From: Veillonellales bacterium
Lineage (GTDB): Bacteria > Bacillota > Negativicutes > Veillonellales > Dialisteraceae
Length of the DNA stretch: 64,000 bases
Assembly (NCBI GenBank): GCA_944390485.1
Contig: CALXPQ010000006.1
Coordinates: 18,716-82,715, forward strand
Direction: 5' to 3'
The first letter of the stretch is position 1; every line of letters begins with the position of its first letter. The notes beneath the pieces were generated by a model. That model was given only the letters and a program-made list of their open reading frames with translations. It was not told where the DNA came from and did no database searches. Made by a program: the position numbers and the translations under genes. Shown here piece by piece: positions 26,558 through 40,200 of the stretch.

Positions 26558-26593
26558 AAAAACACGCGGAGAAAATGTCTCTGCGTGTTTTAT
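26558..26593. terminator. Terminator downstream of the ACT-domain gene
   Basis: Stem AACACGC...GCGTGTT extended by GAG/CTC, with T-run on the reverse strand. Confidence 0.72.
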
Positions 26594-26651
26594 TTCTGCG
26601 GGGATTCACAAAGGCACCGCTCGAAAAGGCGGGCGATGTGTCCCGCGATTC

Positions 26652-27017
26652 TTACTGCCGCACGACGGCGTACCCTGCCCGGGCGAGGGCGGCGAGTGCC
26701 GCTTCATACTGGTCCGCCTTCGTCAGGATGTAGTCCGTATTGTAAGTGGACACGGCGAAGAGGCCGATGCCAGCCTCCGCCAGGACCGCCGAGAGGCGCG
26801 CGAGGATGCCGATGAGGGAAAAGTCGAGCACCCCCTCCGCGCGGAAAGCCCGCCAGCCGTCGTCCCTCCGCACGGCGTCCGCCGGCGCGTCGGCTGTGCG
26901 GCACACGAGAGAGAGCTCCCCGTCGGTGGCGGCGGCGAAGCTCCACCGCGGCAGCGGCGACGGGAGTTCCCGCACCTGGCAGACGGAAAAAGTCCCCGGG
27001 ATTTCCTGTAGTATCAT
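26652..27017 (-). CDS. ACT-domain protein
   Basis: A 121-residue protein that folds as paired ACT-like domains (ACT_7/CASTOR type). LDFSLIGILARLSAVLAEAGIGLFAVSTYNTDYILTK-type sequence, described here by its parts FSLIGILARL and FAVSTYNTDYIL, is the classic second ACT motif. Such proteins sense amino acids; no enzymatic domain is attached. It follows hfq on the same strand after a terminator and may be transcribed alone. Confidence 0.85.
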   Translation of the reverse strand: MILQEIPGTFSVCQVRELPSPLPRWSFAAATDGELSLVCRTADAPADAVRRDDGWRAFRAEGVLDFSLIGILARLSAVLAEAGIGLFAVSTYNTDYILTKADQYEAALAALARAGYAVVRQ

Positions 27018-27030
27018 ACACTGTACCTCA

Positions 27031-27055
27031 CAAAAAAGAAGCCCCTCGCGGGGCC
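27031..27055 (-). terminator. Terminator of the miaB-hfq operon
   Basis: Stem GCCCC-GCGA-GGGGC followed by TTCTTTTTT on the reverse strand, just past hfq. Confidence 0.75.
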
Positions 27056-27060
27056 CCGCA

Positions 27061-27261
27061 TCAGATCCGCTGGATGGTGGAAATGGCGTGCTTGTAGATG
27101 AGCTGTGAGCCGTTCTCGCTCACGAGGAGCACGGTGAAGCTGTCGAACGATTTCACGCGGCCCTTGAGCTGGACGCCGCTCATGAGATAGATGCTGACCT
27201 GCGCGTTTTCTTTCCGCGCGTCATTCAGAAATGCGTCCTGTAAATTCATTTTTCCTTCCAT
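27061..27261 (-). CDS. hfq: RNA chaperone Hfq
   Basis: A short 66-residue Hfq. The Sm1 motif ([25 protein letters not shown]) and Sm2 motif (IYKHAIST) are intact, and almost no C-terminal tail follows. It forms a hexamer that aids small-RNA pairing. The first 41 bases lie inside the end of miaA. Two starts are possible: MEGKMNLQ at 27261 (AAGGGGG site) or MNLQ at 27249 (GGAAGG site). Confidence 0.95.
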   Translation of the reverse strand: MEGKMNLQDAFLNDARKENAQVSIYLMSGVQLKGRVKSFDSFTVLLVSENGSQLIYKHAISTIQRI

Positions 27262-28180
27262 TTGAATCCCCCTTCAGCTGTGACAGGATAAACTGCTCTA
27301 TCGTATGATACCACAGGTCTTCGCTTTCGCCGCGCTTTCTTTCGAACCAGCGGATGTACGGCATCCGGCGGTACCAGGTAAGCTGGCGCTTTGCGAAATG
27401 CCGCGTGTGGAGGCGGATGGCGTCTGCCGCTTCGTCCGCGGAGATTTCGCCCCGCACGGCGGGGATCATCTCCCGGTAGCCGATGCCGCTCATGGACTGC
27501 GCGTCGGCCGGCACGCCCGCCTTGAGGAGCCGCCGCACTTCGTCCTCGAGCCCCGCGGCGATCATCTGGTCCACCCGCTGATTGATCCGCTCGTAGAGCC
27601 AGGCCCGGTCCATGGTGAGGCCCACCACCGGCCCGTCATAGACGAGGGTGCTGCTCTTCCCCGCCCGGGCGTCCGGCGCGAGGTCCAGCACTTCGAGGAG
27701 GCGGATGCGCCGCTGCGGGTCCGCGGGGATCTCGTCCGCCGCCCGGCCCCGCTTCTCCAGTTCTTCCCGGAGCGCGTCCGCGCCGTGTGCCGCGTAGAAC
27801 GCATGCCACCGGCCGCGCCGCCCTTCGCCCTTCGGCAGAAAGGTATAGCCTTCGAGCAGCCCCTGGATGTAGAGGCCGGTCCCGCCGGCGATGATGGGCA
27901 CGCGCCCCGCCGCATTTTCTTTCCGGATCAGGGCCCCGGCCAGCTCGGAAAACCGCGCCGCCGAGTACGGCTCCCGCGGGTCGAGGCAGTCCACGAGGTA
28001 ATGAGGCACGCCCGCCGCTTCTTCTTTCGTCACTTTCGCCGTGCCGATGTCCATGCCGCGGTATACCTGAAAAGCGTCGCCGGAGATGACACAGCTCCCG
28101 AGGCGCTTCGCGAGGCGCACGGAGAGCGCCGTCTTGCCCGAGGCGGTCGGTCCGAGGATGGTGATGACAGTTCCTTTCAT
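27221..28180 (-). CDS. miaA: tRNA dimethylallyltransferase
   Basis: A 319-residue enzyme that adds an isopentenyl group to A37 of tRNAs reading UNN codons; MiaB, encoded upstream in the same operon, then methylthiolates it. [11 protein letters not shown] near 10, [17 protein letters not shown] near 33, [13 protein letters not shown] near 98 and the C-terminal KRQLTWYRR are diagnostic; DAFQ replaces the more common DSMQ. The start overlaps the upstream stop as ATGA; the end overlaps hfq. Confidence 0.96.
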   Translation of the reverse strand: MKGTVITILGPTASGKTALSVRLAKRLGSCVISGDAFQVYRGMDIGTAKVTKEEAAGVPHYLVDCLDPREPYSAARFSELAGALIRKENAAGRVPIIAGGTGLYIQGLLEGYTFLPKGEGRRGRWHAFYAAHGADALREELEKRGRAADEIPADPQRRIRLLEVLDLAPDARAGKSSTLVYDGPVVGLTMDRAWLYERINQRVDQMIAAGLEDEVRRLLKAGVPADAQSMSGIGYREMIPAVRGEISADEAADAIRLHTRHFAKRQLTWYRRMPYIRWFERKRGESEDLWYHTIEQFILSQLKGDSNGRKNEFTGRISE

Positions 28181-28962
28181 GCGCGCTCCTTTCCCGCATC
28201 CATCACGCCGTAGGCCACGGTCTGCCCGCGGCGGCGGTGCACCTCCTGAAACAGGCCGCTCCGGAAAATCTCCGCAAAAGGCCGCTCCTTCACGATGACC
28301 CGGAGCCTCGCCGCGCGGGCCGCTTCCCGCAGGACCTCCGCGTCGAGCCGGTCGTAGCACGCGCCGCTCCGGAAGGCTTCCCGGTTGTTTTCCTCCCGCT
28401 TCACCGGCCGGCGGAACATGGTGTCGAAATAGACCACGTCCCACGCGCCGTCCGGAGCCTGCCACAGCACATCCCGGAAATCCGCCCGGCGGAGCGCGAT
28501 GCGCCGGAGCGCCGCCGTGACGGACGGGTCTTCATCGAGGAAATGAGACAGGCCGTACTGCCCCACTTCCCAGAGGGCGGGGCTCTTCTCGAGCGCGGTC
28601 ACCCGGCCTTCTTCGCCCAGATGCCACGACAGCACGAGGGAGTCTTTCCCCTCGCCGAAGGTGCAGTCCAGCACAGTCTTCGTCCCCGGAGGCAAGAGGG
28701 CGCACAGCCGGTCGCCCCCGCCGCTCTTCATCTGGAGGAAGCGGAGCTTCGCCGTCCCTGTATGGAAAATATGCTCGTGGCCGTCCGCCCACAGCGCAGG
28801 TCCCCGTTTCCCGTAAACGAGGAATCCCGTGATGTCTCCCGTCTCCATCGCCTCGAAGGTGTTCTGCCGCGCAAGGTACGGGAGCCCGAGGAACGCCGCG
28901 CGGGCTTTCGCCGTCTCCACTACGTCCGCCGGCGCTTTGTGCACGGTGGTGACCGCGATCAT
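28177..28962 (-). CDS. RsmJ-like class I SAM methyltransferase
   Basis: A 261-residue protein of the SAM_MT (YhiQ/RsmJ) group, which in E. coli makes m2G1516 in 16S rRNA. TVLDCTFGEGKDSLVLSW is the SAM-binding loop, and DVVYFDTMFRRP is the catalytic-region motif (Asp-Pro-Met-Phe-Pro in RsmJ). Both ends overlap neighbours as ATGA (mutL before, miaA after). The target RNA in this organism is inferred. Confidence 0.85.
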   Translation of the reverse strand: MIAVTTVHKAPADVVETAKARAAFLGLPYLARQNTFEAMETGDITGFLVYGKRGPALWADGHEHIFHTGTAKLRFLQMKSGGGDRLCALLPPGTKTVLDCTFGEGKDSLVLSWHLGEEGRVTALEKSPALWEVGQYGLSHFLDEDPSVTAALRRIALRRADFRDVLWQAPDGAWDVVYFDTMFRRPVKREENNREAFRSGACYDRLDAEVLREAARAARLRVIVKERPFAEIFRSGLFQEVHRRRGQTVAYGVMDAGKERA

Positions 28963-30878
28963 GTGCGGTGGAAGAGCCGGCCCAGCTCTTCCGGCGTGAA
29001 GCGCACAATCGTAGGCCGCCCGTGGGGGCACACGAAGGGCCGCGCCGTCTGGAAGAGATCGCGGATGAGCTCGCGCATCTGGCGGATATTGAGCGGATCT
29101 CCCGCCTTGATGGCGCCGCGGCACGCCGCGTAGGCCATCATGCGGTGGCGCATCGTCTCCGGCGAAGGCACATCCTTCTCGTGAAACGCGATGAGCGTAT
29201 CGCGGATGACCCGCTCCATGTCGCTCTCGGACAGGTCTTCCGGCGCGCCGGTGATGCGGATGACGTCCGGTCCGGCCTGTTCGTACGTGATGCCCAGCCG
29301 GCGCATGTCGTCCTGCCGCTCCATGAGGAGATCCACGTCCGCCGGCTCCGCGTGGATGAGACAGGGGATCAGCATCTCCTGCACGGGGATGCCCTCCGCC
29401 CGCTCCGCCAGCCGGTCGTAGCGCACGCGCTCATGGGCGGCGTGCTGGTCGATGAGGAAGAGATCCTTCCCGTGCTGGCAGACGATGAAGCAGTCGGCGA
29501 TCTGCCCGAGCGGGATGACCGGCTCCTCCGTTTTCTCCGGCACATCTTCGAAAAGCGGCTGCGGCGCCGCTTCTTTCCGCGCGGAGGCAAAGACGGACTG
29601 ATCCGAGAGGAGCGCCTCCCGCCCCACCGGAGGCCGGTATTCTTCGGCTGCCGTCTCCTTCTTCGGCCCGTACGGCGCAGACGGGACCCGACCGGACGCG
29701 CTGAAGTCTCCGCCGGCTGCCCCGTAGGGGACCGGCGGCTCGCCCCAGCGGCGGACCGGATCCGCGGCCGGCGCTTCCGACGGTGCGGACGGCTCCGGCC
29801 GGTCGTTCTGCACGGTGCGGCGCATGTCGTCGGGCAGCGCGTCCTTTCCCGACGCATGGATCATGGACGCGGCCACATGCTCCGGCGCATGCTGCGAAGT
29901 GAGCGTCGCCAGCACCGCATGGTACACGAGGCGGAAAATTTTCTGCTCGTCGGCGAATTTGATTTCCCGCTTCTGCGGATGGACATTCACGTCCACCGAT
30001 TCCGGCGGCACGCGGAGGTGCAGCACGAAGACGGGATAGCCGTTTTTCGGCAGGAGGGAATGGTAGGCGTTGTCCACCGCCTTGGAAATGGTGCTGTTCT
30101 CCACCACGCGCTGATTCACGATGATGGTCTGCTGCTGGCGGCTGCTCTTCAGGAGGGACGGCTTCGAGATCATCCCCTCGAGCAGCGCCTCGTCCTCGTC
30201 GGCCTCCACGGGCAGCATCTCCCCCGCCGTCTCGAGGCCGTACAGCGCCGAGAGGGTGTCCACCAGCCGGCCGTTCCCCGGCGTCTCGAGCACGGCGCGG
30301 CCGTTATTGATGAGACGGAAGGCAATGCCCGGATTCGCCATGGCAAGCTTCCCCAGCATCTGGCTGATGCGGCCCGCCTCGGTGCGCTCCGATTTCAGGA
30401 ACTTCTTCCGCGCAGGCACATTATAAAAGAGGTCCGCCGCTTCCACGGTCGTCCCTTCCGGCGCGCCTGCCGGCTCGACGGACTGCACCTCGCCGCCCTC
30501 CACGCGGACCGCCGTCCCTTCGTCCGTGTCCTTCGCACGGGTGGTGATGGTCATGCGCGAGACGGAGGCGATGCTCGCCAGCGCTTCCCCGCGGAAGCCC
30601 AGCGACGCGATGTGGTAGATATTGTCCGCCGTGCGGATCTTGCTCGTGGCGTGGCGCACGATGGACAGCTCCGCGTCCTCCGGCGACATGCCACAGCCGT
30701 CGTCGGTCACGCGCAGGTAGGACACGCCCCCGTCGGCGATCTCCACTTCGATGTCCCGCGCGCCGGCGTCGATGGAATTCTCCACCAGCTCCTTCACGGC
30801 GTTCACGGGGCGCTCCACCACCTCGCCCGCAGCAATCTGGCTCGCGGTGACTTCATCCAGGATATGAATGACTGCCAT
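28959..30878 (-). CDS. mutL: DNA mismatch repair protein MutL
   Basis: A 639-residue MutL. The N-terminal GHKL ATPase (1-330) has ELVENSIDAGA, TDDGCGM and GFRGEALASI; a variable linker follows (about 335-450); the C-terminal domain carries the endonuclease-type metal motif DQHAAHERVRYD, in which the last residue is Asp where most nicking MutLs have Glu. It couples mismatch recognition by MutS to strand nicking. Starts directly after the mutS stop. Confidence 0.97.
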   Translation of the reverse strand: MAVIHILDEVTASQIAAGEVVERPVNAVKELVENSIDAGARDIEVEIADGGVSYLRVTDDGCGMSPEDAELSIVRHATSKIRTADNIYHIASLGFRGEALASIASVSRMTITTRAKDTDEGTAVRVEGGEVQSVEPAGAPEGTTVEAADLFYNVPARKKFLKSERTEAGRISQMLGKLAMANPGIAFRLINNGRAVLETPGNGRLVDTLSALYGLETAGEMLPVEADEDEALLEGMISKPSLLKSSRQQQTIIVNQRVVENSTISKAVDNAYHSLLPKNGYPVFVLHLRVPPESVDVNVHPQKREIKFADEQKIFRLVYHAVLATLTSQHAPEHVAASMIHASGKDALPDDMRRTVQNDRPEPSAPSEAPAADPVRRWGEPPVPYGAAGGDFSASGRVPSAPYGPKKETAAEEYRPPVGREALLSDQSVFASARKEAAPQPLFEDVPEKTEEPVIPLGQIADCFIVCQHGKDLFLIDQHAAHERVRYDRLAERAEGIPVQEMLIPCLIHAEPADVDLLMERQDDMRRLGITYEQAGPDVIRITGAPEDLSESDMERVIRDTLIAFHEKDVPSPETMRHRMMAYAACRGAIKAGDPLNIRQMRELIRDLFQTARPFVCPHGRPTIVRFTPEELGRLFHRT

Positions 30879-33437
<2,559 letters not shown>

Positions 33438-33482
33438 CCCTGTCTTCTGTCCTTTCCGCCGCGCGTCTCCGCGGCGTCCTAT

Positions 33483-34805
33483 TTATACGAGCTTTCCCTT
33501 CAGCACCCAGGTCTGCGCCTGCTCGACGAGCGCCTCCCGCATATCGCCGATGGCGAGCCCGTCCGTCTTCGGGAAAATGATCATCTTATTCGTGGACGTG
33601 CGGCCGTACCAGTGCCCCGCGTCCTGCTTCGTCGGGCCCTCTACCAGAATGGAAAAGACCCGGCCTTCCATGGCCTGATTCTTCGCGAGGCTGATTTCGT
33701 TCTCCACGTCCATCAGCTCCTGCAGGCGGCGCTTCTTCACATCGTCCGGGATCTGGTCCTCCATGCGCGCCGCCGGTGTGCCCTGACGCGGCGAATAGAT
33801 GAAGGTATAGGCCGAGTCGAACTGCGCTTCCCGGAGAAGCCGCAGCGTCGCCTGATGCATTTCCTCCGTCTCGCCGGGGAATCCCGTGATGAGGTCCGTC
33901 GTGACCGCGATATCCGGCATACGCTTCCTCACATAGGCGAGGAGCTCCATGAAATGCTCGATGGTGTAGCCCCGGTTCATGCGGCGGAGCATCTCGTTGT
34001 CCCCGTGCTGCACGGGGAGGTGCATATGGCGCGCCACCTTCGGCGAATCCGCCATAGCGTCCACCATGTCGAACGTCATGTCCCTCGGATGAGACGTCAT
34101 GTAGCGGATGCGCTCGATGCCGTCCACCCGGTCCAGCGCGCGGATGAGATCCGCAAAATCCGTGCCGTCCCGGAAATCGAGACCGTACGAATTGACGTTC
34201 TGTCCGAGAAGCGTGATTTCTTTATACCCTTCTTCTGCAAGGCCCTCCGCCTCCCGCACGATGTCCTCCACCGTGCGGCTCGTCTGCCGGCCCCGCACAT
34301 AGGGAACGATGCAGTACGTACAGAACTTGTTGCACCCCTGCATGATCGGCACCCAGGCGAACGTCCGGCTCTTCCGCTCCGCGCGGAGCTCGCTGTAGTC
34401 CTTCACGCGCTCCGGATTCATCTGCGTGCGCACCACGTGCTGCCGTGCGGCGAGTTCCTCCTCCACGACCTCTTTCAGGTCATGGATGTGGTACGGACCG
34501 AGCACGAAATCGATGATGGGCATGCGGGAAATGAGCTTTCCCTTGTTCTCCTGCGCCATGCAGCCCATGATCCCCACGAGAAGATCCGGATTCTTTTCCT
34601 TCACCCGCTTGATCTCGCCGATCTTGCCGTACACCTTCTCCTCCGCGTTCTGGCGGATGCTGCACGTATTCAGGATAATGATGTCCGCGTCCTCCATGGC
34701 CGGCGCTTCCGTATATCCCAGCTCCGCGAGCTGCCCGTTGATGCGCTCCGTGTCGGACTCATTCATCTGGCAGCCGTAAGTGATGGTGAAATATTGTTTT
34801 CCCAT
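33483..34805 (-). CDS. miaB: tRNA-2-methylthio-N6-dimethylallyladenosine synthase
   Basis: A 440-residue radical-SAM methylthiotransferase acting on i6A37 tRNA made by MiaA. The N-terminal UPF0004 domain has GCQMNESDTE with its cluster Cys; the radical SAM motif CNKFCTYCIVPYVRG is near 152; a C-terminal TRAM domain ends the protein. First gene of miaB-mutS-mutL-rsmJ-miaA-hfq, so both steps of ms2i6A synthesis are in one operon. Confidence 0.97.
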   Translation of the reverse strand: MGKQYFTITYGCQMNESDTERINGQLAELGYTEAPAMEDADIIILNTCSIRQNAEEKVYGKIGEIKRVKEKNPDLLVGIMGCMAQENKGKLISRMPIIDFVLGPYHIHDLKEVVEEELAARQHVVRTQMNPERVKDYSELRAERKSRTFAWVPIMQGCNKFCTYCIVPYVRGRQTSRTVEDIVREAEGLAEEGYKEITLLGQNVNSYGLDFRDGTDFADLIRALDRVDGIERIRYMTSHPRDMTFDMVDAMADSPKVARHMHLPVQHGDNEMLRRMNRGYTIEHFMELLAYVRKRMPDIAVTTDLITGFPGETEEMHQATLRLLREAQFDSAYTFIYSPRQGTPAARMEDQIPDDVKKRRLQELMDVENEISLAKNQAMEGRVFSILVEGPTKQDAGHWYGRTSTNKMIIFPKTDGLAIGDMREALVEQAQTWVLKGKLV

Positions 34806-34843
34806 GCGTATTCCCCTGATTTCTGTGAAATTCGTATCGTTTA

Positions 34844-34852
34844 ATTATAGCA
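34844..34852 (-). promoter_or_regulatory. Extended -10 promoter of miaB operon
   Basis: TGCTATAAT on the reverse strand; the -35 is poor. Leader about 30 nt. Confidence 0.55.
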
Positions 34853-34918
34853 TATCGCCCCTCTTCCGTCCCGCCTCCCTCCCGCTCCGCACGCAAAAAC
34901 ACCCTGTCCCTGTCAAAA

Positions 34919-34957
34919 GAAAAAAGCCCCGGAGAGCGGTGTGCTCCCGGAGCTTTG
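34919..34957 (-). terminator. Terminator of guaA
   Basis: Imperfect stem AGCTCCGGGAG/CTCTCCGGGGCT followed by TTTTTTC on the reverse strand. Confidence 0.75.
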
Positions 34958-34970
34958 AAAAGAGGCTGTA

Positions 34971-36509
34971 TCATTCCCACTCGATGGTGCTCGGCGGCTT
35001 GGAGGTGATGTCGTAGACTACACGGTTCACTCCTTCTACTTCGTTCACGATGCGGCGGCTCATTTCGTCGAGGACGTCCCACGGGAAGCGGACGTAGTCG
35101 GCGGTCATGCCATCGGAGCTCGTCACGGCGCGGATGCCCACGGTGTAGTCGTAGGTGCGTTCGTCGCCCATGACGCCCACGCTGCGGATGGCGGCGGGGA
35201 GGATGGCGAAGGACTGCCAGATGCTGTTGTAGAGGCCGCGCTTCTCGATGACGTCGCGCACGATGAAGTCGGCCCGGCGGAGGATATCCAGCCGTTCTTT
35301 CGTGATGTCGCCGATGATGCGGATGGCGAGGCCCGGGCCCGGGAAGGGCTGGCGGTTCACCACTTCTTCCGGCATGTGGAGCTGGCGGCCCAGCTCGCGC
35401 ACTTCATCCTTGAAGAGTTCGCGCAGCGGTTCGATGAGCTGGAATTTCATGTCTTTCGGCAGACCGCCCACGTTGTGATGGCTCTTGATGGTCGCCGCGG
35501 TGGCGGTGCCGCTCTCCACCACGTCGGGATAGAGGGTGCCCTGCACGAGGAATTTCACGTCGTCGAGCTTGTCCGCTTCCTGCTGGAAGGTATGAATGAA
35601 TTCCGCGCCGATGATCTTGCGCTTCTTTTCCGGTTCGGTCACGCCCTGGAGGAGGGACATGAAGTGCTCGGACGCGTCCACATGGATGAGGTTCATGTGG
35701 AATTTATTGCGGAAGGTCTCCACGACCTGTTCCGCTTCGCCCAGACGGAGGAAGCCGTGATCGACGAAGACGCAGGTGAGCTGATCGCCGATGGCTTTAT
35801 GGACGAGGACGGCCGCCACGGAGGAGTCCACGCCGCCGGAGAGGGCGCAGATGACCTTGTGCAGTCCCACCTGCTCACGGATCTGCTCGACGGCGATGTC
35901 GATGTAGCTGCCCATGGACCAGCCGCCTTCGCAGCGGCAGATGGAGAAGAGGAAGTTCTTCAGCATCTGCGTGCCTTCTTCGGTGTGGACCACTTCGGGA
36001 TGGAACTGGACGCCGTAAAGGCGGCGCGCTTCGTCAGCGACCGCCGCGGTAGGCGTGAGGTCCGTATGGCCGGCGAGGCCGAAGCCCGCGGGCATTTCCG
36101 CGACCGCGTCGCCGTGGCTCATCCACACGGCGGTCTTTTCGGAGACGCCGTCGAAGAGCGGGGAGCTGCCGTCGCGGTAGAAAATGGTGTGGCCGTATTC
36201 ATGCTTGTCCGGACGGGCCACCCGGCCGCCGAGCTCGCTGCACATGAGCTGCATGCCGTAGCAGATGCCCAGCACGGGCACGCCCGCATTAAAGACGGCT
36301 TTGTCCATCTTCGGCGCGCCTTCCGCATTGACGCTGGACGGGCCGCCGGACAGGATGATGCCTCTGGGGTCGTGAGACAAGATTTCGTCCGCCGACTTCG
36401 TGTACGGCAGAATCTCACAGTACACGCCGCATTCGCGGACGCGGCGCGCGATGAGCTGCGCGTACTGCCCGCCGAAATCGACGATGATCACTGTTTCCTG
36501 ATGTTTCAT
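34971..36509 (-). CDS. guaA: GMP synthase (glutamine-hydrolysing)
   Basis: A 512-residue enzyme converting XMP to GMP. The class I glutaminase domain (1-190) has the nucleophile in GICYGMQ near 81 and the His-Glu pair (FHPEVVH); the ATP-pyrophosphatase domain has the P-loop [14 protein letters not shown] near 228; the C-terminal dimerisation domain ends PSTIEWE, as is usual. Single gene with its own promoter; no guanine riboswitch is present in the 60-nt leader. Confidence 0.98.
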   Translation of the reverse strand: MKHQETVIIVDFGGQYAQLIARRVRECGVYCEILPYTKSADEILSHDPRGIILSGGPSSVNAEGAPKMDKAVFNAGVPVLGICYGMQLMCSELGGRVARPDKHEYGHTIFYRDGSSPLFDGVSEKTAVWMSHGDAVAEMPAGFGLAGHTDLTPTAAVADEARRLYGVQFHPEVVHTEEGTQMLKNFLFSICRCEGGWSMGSYIDIAVEQIREQVGLHKVICALSGGVDSSVAAVLVHKAIGDQLTCVFVDHGFLRLGEAEQVVETFRNKFHMNLIHVDASEHFMSLLQGVTEPEKKRKIIGAEFIHTFQQEADKLDDVKFLVQGTLYPDVVESGTATAATIKSHHNVGGLPKDMKFQLIEPLRELFKDEVRELGRQLHMPEEVVNRQPFPGPGLAIRIIGDITKERLDILRRADFIVRDVIEKRGLYNSIWQSFAILPAAIRSVGVMGDERTYDYTVGIRAVTSSDGMTADYVRFPWDVLDEMSRRIVNEVEGVNRVVYDITSKPPSTIEWE

Positions 36510-36574
36510 GGATTCCCTCCCTCATGAACTGAATCGGAACATGCACTTGTCCTGCTTTACCTACATTAACTTAG

Positions 36575-36583
36575 ATTATACCA
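36575..36583 (-). promoter_or_regulatory. Extended -10 promoter of guaA
   Basis: TGGTATAAT on the reverse strand without a good -35; leader about 58 nt. Confidence 0.6.
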
Positions 36584-36617
36584 TAGAAATCCCGTATCAC
36601 AGAAAAAAGTTTTCCCC

Positions 36618-37169
36618 TCACTCCGCCGGGAAAAGGGGCAGCTTCTCCAGATAGAGGATGTCCGTGCGGGCGGCGGCATCCCCTTCGGCGAGGATGGCCG
36701 CGCGGCCGCATACGGACGCCCCGGCCCGCGCGGCGAGCGTCTCCATGGCGTGCATGGACCCGCCGGTGCTGATGACGTCGTCCACGAGGAGCACGCGCTT
36801 CCCGCGAAGGTACGCCGCGTCTTCCTCCGACAGAATGAGCACCTGCTCGCCCGCCGTGGTGATGGACCGGTCTTTCACGATGAGCGGATCCTTCATATAG
36901 GCCTTGACGGATTTCCTCGCCGTGATGAACCGCCCCATCCCGAGACGCCGCGCCATGGCGTGCGCCAAGGGGATGCCCTTCGTCTCCGCCGTGAGGATGA
37001 CCTCCGTATCGCGGGGCACTTTCTCCACCAGCGCCGCCGCAGCCCGCTCCGTGAGCTCCACGTCGCCCAGGATGACGAAAGACGCGATGGCCGTCGTGGC
37101 GGAAATATTGAGGATGGGCAGCTCCCGCGTGCAGCCCGCCACATGAAGCGTATAGGTCCGTGTTCCCAT
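36618..37169 (-). CDS. Purine phosphoribosyltransferase (Apt-like)
   Basis: A 183-residue type I phosphoribosyltransferase. The ATG at 37169 follows AAGGAGGGCTT. The PRPP-binding loop VLLVDDVISTGGS near 127 and the ETKGIPLAHAMARRLG element near 60 match the adenine phosphoribosyltransferase group. It would salvage a purine base to its monophosphate, in keeping with guaA next door, although the base specificity (adenine or xanthine) is not certain. The AT-rich helicase gene ends 44 bases upstream. Confidence 0.85.
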   Translation of the reverse strand: MGTRTYTLHVAGCTRELPILNISATTAIASFVILGDVELTERAAAALVEKVPRDTEVILTAETKGIPLAHAMARRLGMGRFITARKSVKAYMKDPLIVKDRSITTAGEQVLILSEEDAAYLRGKRVLLVDDVISTGGSMHAMETLAARAGASVCGRAAILAEGDAAARTDILYLEKLPLFPAE

Positions 37170-37213
37170 AAGCCCTCCTTTTTCGCACATCATATAATTT
37201 TATACATCCCCAA

Positions 37214-40200
37214 TTACAAAGCAGACTTTTTCTGTAATACATCCCGTCCAAGGAAATAATCTTCGATAAAATCCCAACGTTCTTTATCTGTAACAAGGTC
37301 ATTCAAAAAATGAGATAAAACACTTACATCTCTTTCGTGTTTCTTAGCGCTTCTCATCACATAAGAATTAGAATATTTAACCCTTCCAAGCGCAATATTT
37401 CTGATCTTACTCGGATCATTTAATCGGACAAATATTTCCGGTTCTGATCCTCCCAATATTTCATATGTAATATAATCAAAGATTGATAATAATTTCAATG
37501 CAATCATTGAAGTTTCATCTGTAGCCAGACTAAGATAACCAGAATAATTTGCCTTATTTACGAGAGAAATATTATTAACAATCTGTGATTTGAGGATAGC
37601 CTTTCGCATATATTCCTTAAAATCTCCTCGGGACAAAGAAAAAGACATTTTCCCCTTTATATCACTTCTCCATTTCACACATCGACGCTGGGGATCAACC
37701 AGATCAAATAACGAGTTGGCAATAATTCTTGCTTTCGTCACTCCGTAGTGCTCTTTCAATATTTTAATAAAATCTTCCGTTGTAAAATATTGCTTACCAT
37801 ATGTGGAATACAGTCTATCAGCAATATATTCAAAATCTCCCAAAATCTGTTCACGCAAATTACTGAGTCTTTCTCCATTTCTTGCTGTAATATTAACTTT
37901 CTGCCTCGGCATAATATAAGCACGTATTGTTGGCATGATTTCTTTTTCATGTTGTGGATGCCTATTAAAATAAAAATATTTAAACTGTGGGAAAGATATA
38001 TTTGGATAATAAATTTCCCATATTCGTTTTAAGTCAATGATATAAATATCCCCCATATCACTTATATAACTGCCATCTGCCTGTTTTTCATGATTACGTC
38101 CTTTTTCCACAAACCGAAAACAAGAAGCATATTTAGACTGAAGAACTAAATCTTCATACTCACGTTGGATGCAAACAAACGCTTTGGTAAAAACACTTTG
38201 TGGCCGAGAAATAAGTACTTTAAAATTGTATTTATCATAAAAATCTTTTTCCAACATAAGCAAACAGGTTTTCAATTTATTAATGCATTGTCCTTCATCC
38301 TGAACTCCTTTTCCATTAAAAATATAGGTAAATGACTCCGGGGAAATAAGGAAATTCTGCCTTTCTCCTTTACTTTTATAAGTATTATAAATCCCTTCTA
38401 TCACTTTTGTGATTTGATACTGACGAATTTGTGACATGCCGAACAAACTATTCATAAATTTCCGATCGCCATTATATATATCCATAATTGCATGGCCATG
38501 AATATAGGCCTTACGTGCGGCACGACCAATTTCCTGTACATAATCACAAAGATTTCCAGTTACTGCATAATGATAAACATTCTGAATATCATCCACATCA
38601 ACTCCCATTCCAAATGCTTTTGTTGCAAACATAACAAATTTTTTCCCGCTTCGAAAATCCTCGAAGTTTTTATTTTTCATCATATTAAATGCTTCAGTAC
38701 CCCAATTATCAATATTTCTCCCTATATAAACGCCAATACGGTCATCTGCATTTAAATCCCCGAAGCTGCGAACTCCCTTGGCTGCATCACCAGCAAGCGT
38801 CGCATATGGAAAATAAACAATCGTTTTTTCTTTTTTTGTCAACCAATGATCAATATGAGTTTTCAGACAATTCGCTTTAGCCTCCTCATATTCACTTTTC
38901 GATAATCTCTTATTTTCTGATTGATGAATAATCTGAAACTGAATATTATCACGACGAGCATATCCAATATATTTTATAGGATTTTCCATATACAAACTAA
39001 TAATTGTTTCACTTACAGAATCATCCGGGCCACCATTAATTGCGGTTGCGGTAAAAGCACAAACCGGGAAATGATAAACTTTCCTTTTTTTACCTCTTAC
39101 TGTTTGCACTTGATTTCTCAGTCTATTAATATACCCGCCCAGATACCAATAATCCGGTCGAAAACCAATCCCCCATGTGGTAACAATATGCGCCTCATCC
39201 ACAATAACCAACCCAATTTCTCTGTCCCCAATAATCGTTTCAATAGAATATGAAAGCAGTGTTTCCGGGCTTAGGTACAGCAAATCTACTTCTCCCTCTT
39301 TTATCCGTTTCAGAACTGCTTCCTTTTCTACCTGTGTAATCAAATCAGAATTAAATGCCTCTACCCGCGTAAATCCTGCCTGATTTAATTTTTCTTTCTG
39401 ATCCTGCATGAGTGCTTTTACAGGCTCAATAATAATGGTCAGTTTATGATATTTCTTTGCCAAATATACTGCGGGGATTTGAAACATTACTGATTTTCCC
39501 GCACCGGTTGGTGCAGTAATAAAAATATCCCGGAATGTCCTTCCTTTATCGGTATTATAAGAATTTTCTGCCTGCTGAATAATTTCTTGAATAATATTCA
39601 CCTGAGATAATTCTATGATATCTTTATTAATATCAGGGTTTTCATAAAACTTCAGCATTCGAAATTTTTGAAAATTTGCAATTTTCATATCCTGTTTTGC
39701 AATCGCTATCAGTTCATTTTCCCGTTCACTCTCTTCCGGTAGTTTTTCGGTAAATTTGACAAGTCTAATTCCCTGCATCCTGCAGTATGCCCGAAGTGAT
39801 TTTTCTACCCGTTCCGCTATATGATTTTTAGTTGCTTGAATTCCTATTACTTTTGGCTTTACAAGACGAATTTTTTCTAAATCCCTGAGATATGTTTCAA
39901 TATCTCCATTCAAAAAAATATCATAATCAGTCTCATGAATTGTGTCAGAAATATCTTCAAGTTTTGTATAATAATTTTTCAGTAAAATTTTATCTCCATA
40001 TTCATATTCATAATTATAAAAACTCCCATAATATGCTCCATTGACTTCAATGAGTGTATTGTAAACACTCAAAAAACGTTTACACAAAAGACTGATATTT
40101 CTGTCTTCTTCATCATGAACCACACGCTTTATCTCATGAATCAACTCTTCCGACATAGAAAATGGAATAGGATAATATTCTGGATATATATTATTTAAAT

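Noticed and set aside
36510..36600. Guanine riboswitch before guaA
   Set aside because: The leader is only about 58 nt and lacks the conserved three-way-junction loops.
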